Positions 21,220 through 31,647 of a stretch of DNA of 64,000 nucleotides are shown piece by piece. The notes under the pieces are model-generated. The model ran no database searches. It was not told the origin of the DNA and saw only the letters and a list, made by a program, of their open reading frames with translations. The position numbers and the translations under genes were made by a program. The stretch lies in contig JASANC010003012.1 of assembly GCA_030248135.1 (NCBI GenBank), positions 1-64,000 on the forward strand. The letters are read 5' to 3'. Position 1 is the stretch's first letter, and each line of letters opens with the position of its first letter. The DNA is from Theristus sp. LFF4_11. Its lineage: Eukaryota; Nematoda; Chromadorea; Monhysterida; Xyalidae.

Positions 21220-24025
21220 ATGGAACAACACCAATCGGTGGTAAATGGGACGTCTGAGGAGCGAACGGATGGAAATGACACGAGTATTGAGACTGAACAC
21301 TCAGATTTGCTCAGCAATCATTCGGAAGCCACTGATATCGCACACGGTTCAGCTGAACCGATAGATCCAAATGTTGCTTCGGCTGCGCTGTTCAATGGTT
21401 GGTTTAACCCATTTTCTTTTGGTGTAGTGTTTCAGAAAACTTTGAACTTTTACCGAAAAGAAAAGAAAGTACCAAACGAACACATTTGCAGTTGCCGGTG
21501 GTGGCGACAAGAAGACATTGAAGACTAAACGATCGGAACGAGCAAAGGCTTTCAATTACGGCGAAGCGTACATCAGTGAAAAGGGCAAATTTCACGACAG
21601 GAAGAAACCGCAACCACGCAAATGCGGCCACAAGAAGAACGATCTCTGCTATAGATGTACGGAGTTTTCAGAACAAGGTGTGGTGCAATGCAAAGTTTTC
21701 ATGCAGTTGACTGCGACAGGGTTTTTACATTGTAATTGGGAATTATTATCATTTCTTTTAGTTCTGCGACTCAATGCGCGCACAGATGGGTAAACAGTTT
21801 CATGCGTGATGCGGGAATTCAAAATTGGGGAAGTGGTCCGTGTCCCTAAGATACGATTGAATAACTAGGGTCGTTTTGAATTGCCACATCAAGCATGGAA
21901 ACTGATTTCCTTTCAACGTCTGCAAATGCAATGAGTCGCAGAACTAAATGAAACGACGGTACATAAATTAGTGTTTCTCCAATGAAACCTTCGGAACTAC
22001 AGCTCAGGGCGAAAAGGATGTTGCCTGGAGTTCCTTTGGTACAATGTACCTTGAGGCTTTACGTGCATTCGTAAGAAAAACAAGAAATCTCAATAATAAA
22101 ACATGTGTCTTTGACAAATAACAAAACTAACATAACGTCTAACTGGATGAATACCAAGTCAAGTATGTTCGTTCAAACCTGTCACTTATTCACATGATCA
22201 ACTTTGTTTATGTTTTCTTGTAACTCCGATTCTGTTGGCCAGCTCTGTAGTCTACGAATTAGTGACAAGTTTAAAAACCATCACTATACCAACAATTGAA
22301 ACAAAAAATCAACAACAATCTCCAGCTGCGATCAAACAAATCACCATTTTCAGACCGAGAGGCACTCTGTCGGCAGTTCTGGCAGCTCGGCTCTGAAGAG
22401 CGTCGCATGAACTATCTGCTGGAATGCAGCACGGTGATGTCGGTGAAACGACGGCGGCGAGACATCGGCAAACGCAAACGGCGAAAGGAGCGAGAACGTC
22501 AGGAACGTCTGAGACAACAGAAGAGAAAACGAACGATCAGCAGCAGTGACGAAAGTGACGCTGAGGAACAGCGGTGTGACGCAGAAAGTGTCGGTGACAA
22601 CAATACTAAAACCGAAGACCAATGTCAAAAGTCAAAAGGCGCGAACAACGACAACAGTCAAGACGACGAATTCAAACCGAAACGCAACATCACCGTCGCG
22701 TACTATTTCAAGAAAGTCGGCGCGGACAAGACAACGCGCGTCTGCTTTCCATTTCTACTTCGGACGTTGAACATCACTAAAGTGGCCGTGCGCAAGGCGG
22801 TGAAGGTTCGTCAATCCATGCATCATTTTCTGGTGAAATCATTGGCGTCCAAACACACGGCATGCCATAACCGATTGAAAACAAAAAAAATCAGAAAGTT
22901 TCAGCAATACCTTTACAATTCCTTTTGCAGTACCGCGACCAAAACAACCGCTACCAGAAGCCGTCGGTCGATCCGGTGGTGAAATTCATGCGCAAAAGTG
23001 TGCCACGTCAAACTAAGCTCAACGACGAGCAAACGCACGCACTCCGCGCGCACATCGAGTCGTTTCCGTTTTTCGTCTCGTACTCCGTGCGCGGCGACAA
23101 GCCGCGTCAGTTCCTCGCCGACACGGAACTGTCGCTGCGCGGCATGTACCGTCGGTTCGTCGCACAACACGAGACCACCAGACCGGACGTGATGGTCACC
23201 GTCGGCGTCTATGAGCGCTTCTTCGTGCAAGAGTACAGTTTAGAGTTTCTGCGTCGGCCGAGACCGGGGCAACGAGCGAAACGCACATCAGATCCGGATG
23301 AGGCGGAAAACGTCAACCCGAAGAAACCGTTCACGCAGCGAAAGAAGGCGGCGCCGAAGCGACAAAAGTCGTCGCCGATTCCTAATCGGGACATCTCAAA
23401 CAACAATAACCTGGGGAAACAACTGAAAGAACCTTCCTTGTCAAGTTCGTCACGGTCGAAACAAGCGAACAAACTCGACGTACATGTAACACAGTCGTTG
23501 TTGCCAGATTCGCACAATTTACCGCAACAATTCAATTCTTTGCCACCGCTTAAAGCCACGAAACGTAGACCTAATAAGCCTAGACAGCGACAGCGATCTG
23601 AGCCTCAACTTCAGCCTCCAAACAACCAGTCAACCATCCAAATGCAACATGTTCAGCAACAATCACCAAATGCTCAACTGTCACAGCCGCAACAACAACA
23701 CCACCAAGTGTCACAAGTATTGCCGCAAACAACTCAACAACAAATCTACGTCATGGGCGTACCGCTGGAGCAGTACACGCCGATTAGACCAGTGCAAAAT
23801 ACCATGAACCAGTCTAACTATGTCAGTGACGCTCAGACAATGGCGTCGACAACTGTACAGTCAATCAACGTTGACCCGTTGAACCAGTCCAGGTTTCACC
23901 AGCCGAGTATAACTCAATATCCAGTGGGTGATCACCAAATTGCATCTACTACGCCATCTACCATTCCACCGCATCAACTGATGTCAAACTTTCAATCTGT
24001 GATGTCTCCGAATTTTCCTTTATAG
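21220..24025 (+). CDS. Array gene G: Cys/His, basic linker, Q-rich tail (636 aa model)
   Basis: The exons are 21220-21397, 21492-21677, 22354-22805 and 22931-24025; phases join to 636 residues. Exon 2 has G-E-A-Y-I-S-E-K-G-K-F and C-x-H-x5-C-x2-C. Exon 3 starts D-R-E-A-L-C-R-Q-F-W-Q-L-G-S, with R-M-N-Y-L-L-E-C, an Arg/Lys-rich then Asp-rich linker, and R-V-C-F-P-F-L-L-R-T-L-N-I. Exon 4 starts Y-R-D-Q-N-N-R-Y, then R-A-H-I-E-S-F-P-F-F-V-S-Y-S, F-F-V-Q-E-Y-S-L-E-F-L-R and a Gln-rich tail. The tail holds Q-I-Y-V-M-G-V-P-L-E-Q-Y-T-P and the terminus M-S-N-F-Q-S-V-M-S-P-N-F-P-L. It is the clearest example of the larger subtype. Confidence 0.87.
21762..21943. mobile_element. TTCTGCGACTCA-type MITE, intact copy
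   Basis: This 182 bp element has inverted ends TTCTGCGACTCAAT and AATGAGTCGCAGAA. It lies in intron 2 of gene G and corresponds to the sequence interrupted by an hAT-like insertion at 26.6 kb. Truncated copies lie near 46.9 and 48.6 kb inside SARAF introns. Confidence 0.65.
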
Positions 24026-24335
24026 CAAAATTAATATGATACTTCACGGTGTTTGTAAATGGCCAACCTTGTGACTCTTGAATCAATCAATCAGCTTGCC
24101 GTTAGCCCATGAATCTCAACAATTTTTATTAACCGTTGCCTTTTTACTGTACAAACACAACTGTGTATGTCTTCGGTTTACTTTCAGAATGAATAACGGT
24201 TGAAAATTATTTTATAAAGATTCTGTCGACGATGTCTTTTTAACACCTGGTATTTAAAAAACGTATCCGCTCTTGGAATTAAAAAAGAATTGGTGGAGAC
24301 TTCCATGAAAGCCAAACCTTAATACCAGTTATCGC
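24026..24335. other. 3' flank of gene G
   Basis: I see no gene or recognisable element between the stop codon of G and the hAT-like insertion. Confidence 0.4.
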
Positions 24336-25111
24336 TAGGGTTGGCATGGTAAAAATACCGTTTTTTACCGGTAAAAAAACGCGTATAAATACGTGTTTTT
24401 TTACCAGGGCAAAAATTGGTGCCTTGAAAAAAACGGGAAAAAGACCGTTTCTGTATTTTTCCGGTTTTTTTTCGTATTTTTCCGGTTTTTTTCAATTTCG
24501 GACCCTGAGTTTTTATATCATTTTTGATGAGAAAATGAGAAAATCTGTGACCAAGAAAAATATGATGACGAAATTGACACTGATGTTTTGAAAGAACTGT
24601 TAAGCGAGGTGCAAGAATTGGCTGGAGCTGCCGAGCTGAGCTGAAAATTTCAAAAATTCCAAATATCGCTCAAAATTGTTTTTCTTACACAATTACTGAT
24701 TTGTTTTTTAATCTGAACTGACTCTAAATTCGGTTTAATTGCGTTATTGTAGCTGTGTTCGGCTATTGTGACCAAAGACTGTCCGGTGAAAACGCTGTGG
24801 TTTTTTTCTGTGTAATTGGTGGAATATAAACGATTGAGCAAAAGATGATGTTCGATTTATTGCTGACCTTTTTGGGTTTTCAGGCCCAAACATAATTTAT
24901 TTTCTTTGTTGGTGCAGGACATTTTGAACAAAGCATTCTGAAAACTGTTTTCACAAATCCTGGTTCAAGTTTAAAGTCGGCTGCGAAAAATATATGGGTT
25001 TTTACAACTTTTTGGCTTTCGTTTTTTTTCGGTAAAATTACCGTAATTTTACTGGTAAAAATACAGGTTTTTTTACCACGATTTGAAAAAAATGGTATTT
25101 TGCCAACCCTA
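24336..25111. mobile_element. Non-autonomous hAT-like element with TAGGGTTGGCA termini
   Basis: The ends are TAGGGTTGGCA and TGCCAACCCTA, with an identical 8 bp flank GTTATCGC on each side (24328-24335, 25112-25119). Ends of the form TAGNG with 8 bp duplications are the hAT signature. The interior is AT-rich with mirrored TTTTACCGGTAAAA-like segments and no transposase. It is inserted between genes G and H. Confidence 0.85.
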
Positions 25112-25213
25112 GTTATCGCAAATCTCATGACAAACGAAAAACACATGTCCCGTGTCCACGTTTTCAGTTGCCCACCGAAATGGAAAACGCTCACAGTTTG
25201 CCACTCTTCACCC

Positions 25214-25228
25214 GTGAAACATCATGTC
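25214..25228 (+). promoter_or_regulatory. Shared upstream motif, gene H (GTGAAACATCATGTC)
   Basis: It lies about 115 bp before the ATG of gene H, one base from consensus. Confidence 0.55.
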
Positions 25229-25342
25229 AGCAAAGCAACGGAATGAACTGCACGTTCACGCTATCTGCACGAAGCAGTGAACTGTTCTTTACCCAACAGC
25301 AACACGTTTGACAGCAATAAATAAAGAGCCGTTGTGACAAAA

Positions 25343-28300
25343 ATGGAACAAGCAACAACGGAACTCAGCAGCAGTAGCACGCGTGAACAAAGGCGAGAAG
25401 ACTGCAGCAACAACGCTAAGGCTGGCAAGAATGACGAAGTGACAAGCGAACGGCAGTTACCCAGCACGGCTGACACTGTGACTGAAGAAATTTCTGAAGC
25501 TACTCTGCCGTTAGCTGCGGTGTTTGATGGTTGGTTATGAGTTACGCTAGCATTTTCACTTCACGGAGAAACAGAATGGTCGGTTTAGAACTCAACCAAT
25601 CATTGCAGCGGTCTCATAAATAACGTTAAATCATTTCTGATGCACATATCGGTTTCTGGCGCGATGGTGTTGAAGTGAATGGATGTCCACACCATACTAC
25701 ACAGAAAATGTAGCGCTTACACACATTGTGAACACATTTTCATTTCATAAACAATACAAAAAATACAGTTCCCGGTGCTGGCGACAAAAAGAATCGCGAT
25801 ATTAGAAGAACCGAACGCAAACTAGCAGCAAACTACGGTCAGCCGTACGTCAGCGAGCGTGGAAAGTTTCACGATCGCAAACGGCCGCAGCTACGAAAAT
25901 GCGGTCATAAAGACGACGATCTGTGTTTCCGATGTGTCGAATTCACCGAAGAAGGTACACTCAGTTCTCATCTTTTCTCATTTTACAACTCAACATCTTT
26001 GTTGAGTTAGCTGAACTTCCGAAACGTACGTTCAGAACGAGACGACCTCTGTTGTTACTACTGGTCGCTTGGGTCACAAGAGCGCCGTATGAACTACCTA
26101 CTCGAATGCAGCGTGATCGGTTCCGTCAAATTGCCTCGGGGAAAACGGAAAACGCAACGACAGATCAGCGTCAGCAGCGAAGACATCGAGGGGAACGATG
26201 ATGCGGCGCCGTCGGAAATCGACGACAGTAAAATGGAGAAACGGGCAAACGGCGGAACGAAAACGAACGACGAAGCGCGGAAACAGAAACGCCAACTAGC
26301 AATCGCGTACTACTTGACGAAAGTCGGCACTAATAGTAAAAAGGAGGCAACGCGCGTCTGCTTTCCATTCCTCCTGCAGACGTTGTGCATCACGAAGGCG
26401 CAAGTGCGCAACGCCATCAAAGTTTGTTTGTGGTTTTGTTTTCTGTTGTAGCAATACTGTCTCAACTCTCAAGTTTCACTTTCCATTTCAAATCGTCAAA
26501 GATAAATCGTCCTAGTCTGAAGACCGAGCACTTTGTTATAACTTTGTTGCATAGTCGCCAACAAAAAACACACGCACACAGACAAATAATATCTTAATAA
26601 GTCTCAATGCGCGCATAGATGTGTAAGCAGTCTCATGCATGACTTGGGTTAGGGGAAAAAAATCCGGATTTTTTTTAAATTAAACTTTTTTTTTAAATTT
26701 TTTTTTACAAGTTAGGTTTGTTCGAAGCGTCTCGTCCAGCTGAGTTCATCTAGACTATTTTCAGAACGATCCGGAAAACTATAAGAGCGAAAATCGTGTT
26801 TTATTGAAATTATGTTTATTTCATAGAGGGAAAGTTGCATTTTCAACAGTAAAACAGGACAATTTTCGACGTGTACTTGAATATTGAACCGTTCTCAGTT
26901 GTTCCTCTTTAGAAAATTACCAAAATTTGACTGTGTTCAAAAATTCCTGTTTGCTGTAGCTAAGTCGGCAACCCCTGTCGACCCGGTCGCCCCCCCCCCA
27001 AGACACTTACTTTCAGGTTCAACCAGCTATGCTATCTGCCACATGGCGAGAGCCCACTCTTCAAATCATCGTATCGAAAACACGTACCATGATTTCGCGA
27101 TCACGTTGCGGGCAACTGACAGACGCAAGTTTAACACGTTAGTTTAGCTCAGCACGCAAGTTTTAACATGTGGCCATGTTATCGGGTATCTGAAAAACGG
27201 TCGTGTGATGTGGTATTAACCAACACCTCCGCTCCAATTGTTTAACAATATATCGCACAACTCCATTGTAGACCTATAACATACGCCAATCAACAAGATA
27301 TCATGTTCATCTCATGGCCTACCGACTGAAAAACATGTTCTAAGTTGCAAGAAAACGATTTCTGAAACGATATTTCAATTCAGTTAAGTCATTTCAACGC
27401 TAAAAATTGACTCTAGAAGTCATCCAAATCGAAAAACATGGAGTACGTCGGTCAAAATTACCAAATAATGACATTTACCTAAGCACACAAAGAAGTTGGG
27501 AAGAAAATTTGGTTTGAACTTTCAAAAAATTATGCCATAAATCGAATTTTCAGAGCAAAGTAGAAGAAAAAAGTTTCAAATTTTTTTAAGTTTAAAAAAA
27601 ATCCAAATTTAAAAAAAAACAAAAAAAATTAAAAAAAAATTTTTTTTCAAAGCCCCTAACCCTATGCATGACGCGGGAATTCAAAATTGGCGAAGGGATC
27701 CGAGTCCCCTAAATAAGGCCGGGTCACTTAGGCTATTCTGAATTACCACATGATGATTGAAACTAGTTTCCTGTCACGTCCACAACCGCATTTAGTGGCA
27801 TGTCTTAAAGAAAAGATAATATTGTTGATTTATTCAAACGTGTCCGGACTAAAATGACGTCATTTGCTTTAAAAACGCCCGTTTGTCAAAGTACAGGCAC
27901 TAAAATGTCAGTTTGGTGTGACTGATTCGACATTCGCCATTTGTTTACAGGAAGAAATCGGCTAAACGGAAAGTCTGGTTTGCTGTGAACGGCAAGCGCA
28001 TATCTGGCGGCACATGACGTCATTTCAGTGGGACACGTTTAAAAAAATAGGTCTTACCATGTTACGGCTGCGCGTGTGTCAGCGTTTGCGTCGTGCGTGT
28101 TTTGTTTGTCACTATGCAACATTATTGCGTTATAAAACAGAGTGCACTGTCCTCAGACCAGCACTTTCAACAGCACCGAAACCGTTCAGGGCCGCGACGA
28201 GCACAATCGCTACACGGCGCCACCGCCGGAGGAGTACGCGCGAATGCAGCGGTTGGCGCGCGAGAAAAAACTCCACCTCACCGACGCTCAAGTGGACGCG

Positions 28301-29173
28301 GTGCGCGCGCACATCGAGTCGTTTCCATGGTTCGTCTCGTACTCGGTGCGCGGCGACAAACCGCGACAGTTTCTAGCGGACACCGAACTGACGATGCGCC
28401 GCATGTACCGCCAGTACGTCGCGCTGTACGAGCATAGGCGACCGGAACTGCTGGTCACGACGGCGAACTACGAGCGATTCTTCATTCAAGAGTACAGTCT
28501 CGAGTTCCTGCGACAGCCGCGACGAGGCCAACGGCCGAAACGACGCTCCGATCCAGCAGAGCAGGAGAACCAACCGAGGCCGAAACAGCCGACGCATTTC
28601 AAGAAGGCGTGCGCGCGTAAGCGGAAACAGACGTCGGCAAACACGCAACTGAGTTCGAATACTCAACGGAAGACGGTTAAGAAGACGCCAGCTGGCACCT
28701 CTCAAACGGAGCTCGACGCAAACGTCGCTGGCGGTTTTCAAACTAATCCACAACGAACGTTCATGAACCAGCAGACAAGCATTGTCACCAAAGCGCACCT
28801 AAAACAGACGAAACGACAACAACAACAATCGAAGCAAGTGCAACCACCACCGGCACCAGTTCCAGAACAACAACCACAACAACAACAGCCGATATCTCCA
28901 CCACCACCACAGCCGCAGCAAATTTACGTAATGAGCGTGCCTATAGAACAGTATACACCAGTCAGAGTAATGCCAAATGCATCCTGTTATGGCACTTCCA
29001 ATGAAACAGTTTCATCGCCTGTCACTGTGGACCCACTAAACCAGAACAGCTTTCAACCGCAGCAACAGCCGTTAACTGTCGATCAGTATCCGATTTCTAC
29101 AACGTCGTCAGTTAAAACACACACGTTGATCTCAAACTTTCCGTCAGTAATGTCGTCAAACTTCCATTTGTAG
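25343..29173 (+). CDS. Array gene H: Cys/His, short linker, Q-rich tail (580 aa model)
   Basis: The exons are 25343-25529, 25769-25954, 26036-26421 and 28190-29173; phases join to 580 residues. Exon 2 has G-Q-P-Y-V-S-E-R-G-K-F and C-x-H-x5-C-x2-C. Exon 3 starts E-R-D-D-L-C-C-Y-Y-W-S-L-G-S with R-M-N-Y-L-L-E-C, and later Y-Y-L-T-K-V-G and R-V-C-F-P-F-L-L-Q-T-L-C-I. Exon 4 starts G-R-D-E-H-N-R-Y and has R-A-H-I-E-S-F-P-W-F-V-S-Y-S, F-F-I-Q-E-Y-S-L-E-F-L-R and Q-I-Y-V-M-S-V-P-I-E-Q-Y-T-P. It ends I-S-N-F-P-S-V-M-S-S-N-F-H-L. The last intron, 1768 bp, is swollen by two nested elements and a MITE. An upstream CCTCAG is an alternative acceptor at 28157. Confidence 0.82.
26600..27805. mobile_element. 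TTCTGCGACTCA-type MITE interrupted by an hAT-like insertion
   Basis: Sequence on both sides of the hAT-like element (26600-26643, and from about 27665 to 27805) is collinear with the intact MITE in gene G. Its ends are degraded. It lies in intron 3 of gene H. Confidence 0.6.
26644..27664 (+). mobile_element. Non-autonomous hAT-like element, TAGGGTTAGGGG family, copy 1
   Basis: It starts TTGGGTTAGGGG and ends CCCCTAACCCTA. The 8 bp flank TGCATGAC is repeated on both sides (26636-26643, 27665-27672). The interior is about 1 kb with A/T-homopolymer shoulders and a conserved central segment shared with two inverted copies in the SARAF intron. No transposase is encoded. Confidence 0.88.
27831..28049 (+). 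mobile_element. CRE-bearing MITE, copy 2
   Basis: The inverted ends are TTCAAACGTGTCC and GGACACGTTTAAA, with ATGACGTCAT just inside each end. It lies in the last intron of gene H, about 140 bp before the exon, matching its place in gene C. Confidence 0.8.
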
Positions 29174-29588
29174 CGATAGAGAAATGACAACCGGTGTAAA
29201 GTTAAATTTTTCAAAGGTTTCATGTTATAGTTTATACTACAGTTCTCTAGTCATCAAATCAATTACGAGTCATTGAAATATGCCTGCGACTTTGAACGGC
29301 GGTTCATCGCCATACATGATGGTCTTTTGCACTGTTATTGCAGTCACATGGGTCTCGAAACTGTGAATTTTACCTTGGGCTTAAAAAGCGGGTTGTCATG
29401 TGTGTGATTTATTTGTTGTGAAATCGTATTTTATTTATTTCTGCGTCTCTCGAAAACATGTCAAAACTAGATTGCACTTATAACTGTAATAATAAGTTTC
29501 AAATTTTTTTTGCAAAACGTACAAACTTTTGAAAGCTCTTTTTCTGACTTCTGGTTTTTTGAATAAGTTTGAGTTACTTGGTCGGTAC

Positions 29589-30105
29589 TAGAAATGGAAC
29601 TTTTCGAAAAAATATAATTTCGTGAAAAATTTCCGAAATTTTACCGGAAAAATTACGGTAATTTTTCCAATTTTTTACGCGACCAACAAATGACCAAATG
29701 AGCATTTTCCGTAAAAACAAATGATGTGGGAGGCAATGTTGCTGAAAATTAGCGGCGCTTTAACCAAAAATGGCAGATTTATCTTTTTAAGGTGGCTAAT
29801 ATGACAAAAATATATTGTTCCTGTTGAACTCAAGGAGAGAATAGTCAATTTGTGGTCACGCATGAACAGAGATGGATTGAAAGTAATAAATTTTCAATAA
29901 AAACACGCACGCGCACTTATCCTAATCGCAATCTAACACTATTCAGGCTTATTTAACACCAAAAAATAGGTTGTAAAAAACCTGATTTCCAGTAAAAAAG
30001 GTTTGGTAAAATTACGGAAATTTATTTTGAACGTGAAAAATTTCCGAAATTATTTTAGAAAAAATATATTGTAAAATTTCGGAAATTTTTCACGTGCCAT
30101 CTCCA
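29589..30105. mobile_element. Degenerate hAT-like MITE
   Basis: It begins TAGAAATGG and ends CCATCTCCA, with near-identical 8 bp flanks GTCGGTAC and GTCGATAC. AAAAATTTCCGAAATTTTAC is mirrored inside both ends. The mismatches suggest an old insertion. Confidence 0.6.
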
Positions 30106-30179
30106 GTCGATACTACGGTACTTGGTCCCAGCACGATTTGTGTTGTTATCAACAAGACAACATTTTAGCAGCGCATGTT

Positions 30180-30871
30180 GCCAGTAGGGTTGAACCGAAA
30201 CGCACTAATAACAGACAACGAAAGGACGACATATCTGCACTAAAACCGTCAAAATCTGAGTTGAGTGAATTCGATCTGACTCAAGTGATAAAAAACTGAC
30301 AGCGAGTGATTCTGTAGCTTCAAGCGCACCAACCAACCACAATCCAGCAGCATCCCACGCCCGTGCCAGTAAATCGGACAACAGGACAGAAAAACCGCGA
30401 AAACAACTAAATCAATCGAACAGGCAAGGGGCACAACCAAGCAGCGCACTATCACCAACTACAACAGCTTCACGTATCACAAAATCAACAACAACAACAA
30501 CAACAACAACACCAACACAAACAACAAACACAGCTTCAACCAATTCAGCAACCACCCTCACACACCCAGTAACAACCATCTCAGCCGATTTGTGTCATGA
30601 GTGTTCCTTTGGAGTGTGCTACTACCGCTGCTGATCGCGGTACATTTTTTAAACTCCAACTCCGAGGCCGTCACACCAGCAATGGTAGTTTCAGATACAC
30701 CACCCATCATAGCAATCGGAGCAACAAAACTGGCGTAAACGAAACGAAATGTGTTTCAAAGTCATTATTCCAACGCCGTTGAGCTATCCCGCAGCGAGTA
30801 TCTTAACCGTTCACACATACCAGTTGATTTCAAACTTACCGCCTACTTCATCGCCCGGTGTTCACTTATAG
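30180..30871 (+). pseudogene. Array copy I: decayed last exon
   Basis: Only the tail part of a last exon is detectable, with frameshifts and stops. Near 30260 the sequence still reads S-E-F-D-L-T-Q-V-I-K and then meets a TGA stop. Around 30580-30620 it preserves an I-C-V-M-S-V-P-L-E segment after a Thr/Gln-coding repeat tract. At 30813-30871 it ends H-T-Y-Q-L-I-S-N-L-P-P-T-S-S-P-G-V-H-L and a stop. The H-I-E-S-F-P block and first exons are absent, and the hAT-like MITE at 29.6-30.1 kb lies immediately upstream. Confidence 0.75.
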
Positions 30872-31647
30872 TTAAGAAAAAGGATTTGTCATTTACACAT
30901 AGCTGTCGTACATATTATCTCATTTGAAGTCTATCAGCTTTGTTTACATTGTGATACTGATCACACCTCAATGTTACAGTGGCACGTTGTGCAATTAAAA
31001 AATTAATCAACAACTGATGCGTCGTTTTCTTTTACGCAATTTAACGCAACATACATACCAGTAGTTCCTTTCACTGACAGCGGATTCCGTGGCACGTGCA
31101 AAAACGCAAAAAAATGACAACCAAGAACATCCCATATCGAACTCAAATTTTGTAGTATCATGCAAATGGTCGCGTTCTGATGCCATATGCAGCCAGCCAT
31201 ATATCGCAATCAAAACACGCTGGCGTCGAATGCACATTTCTGTTCCAGACGCCAGACAGAACAGACGACGGCTGAGGGGCAGGCAGGCAAGGCAGGCAGC
31301 GCGTTTCACAAACGAGAATAACAGCAGCAGCAACCAACCAGCGCACAACAGAGACAAGGGCATATGTGCGCGCACGGACACACAGCATGCCAGGCCGACC
31401 AGACACGCATCGCACAACACGCAGCGCACTGGTGGTATCGATCGGGTAAAAGGCCACACATACACTCTCTACACGAGTGTACGATAGGATTCTGCAGCAC
31501 TAACCGTCGTCAGTTGTGAAACATCGAGTTTTACTATCACAACCGCCGCCCCGCTCGCTCGACCCGGTCGATTTCACGGAACGATTCCGCTGAGTCCGGA
31601 TAAAAGTGAAACTTGAAAAGTTTGTTATCATCCCAAAAATAATCTCG
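30872..31647. other. Upstream region of gene J
   Basis: No gene is seen. The motif of gene J lies at 31516, and a GC-rich stretch at 31545-31600 precedes the ATG. Confidence 0.4.
31516..31530 (+). promoter_or_regulatory. Shared upstream motif, gene J (GTGAAACATCGAGTT)
   Basis: It lies about 120 bp before the ATG of gene J and differs from consensus at two bases. Confidence 0.45.

Noticed and set aside
26884..27147. Conserved 80-90 residue frame inside all three TAGGGTTAGGGG-family elements (also 44865-45113 and 46004-46249, - strand)
   Set aside because: The frame crosses a C-homopolymer whose length differs between copies, so copy 2 shifts frame. Similarity is explained by shared element DNA, with no transposase motif.
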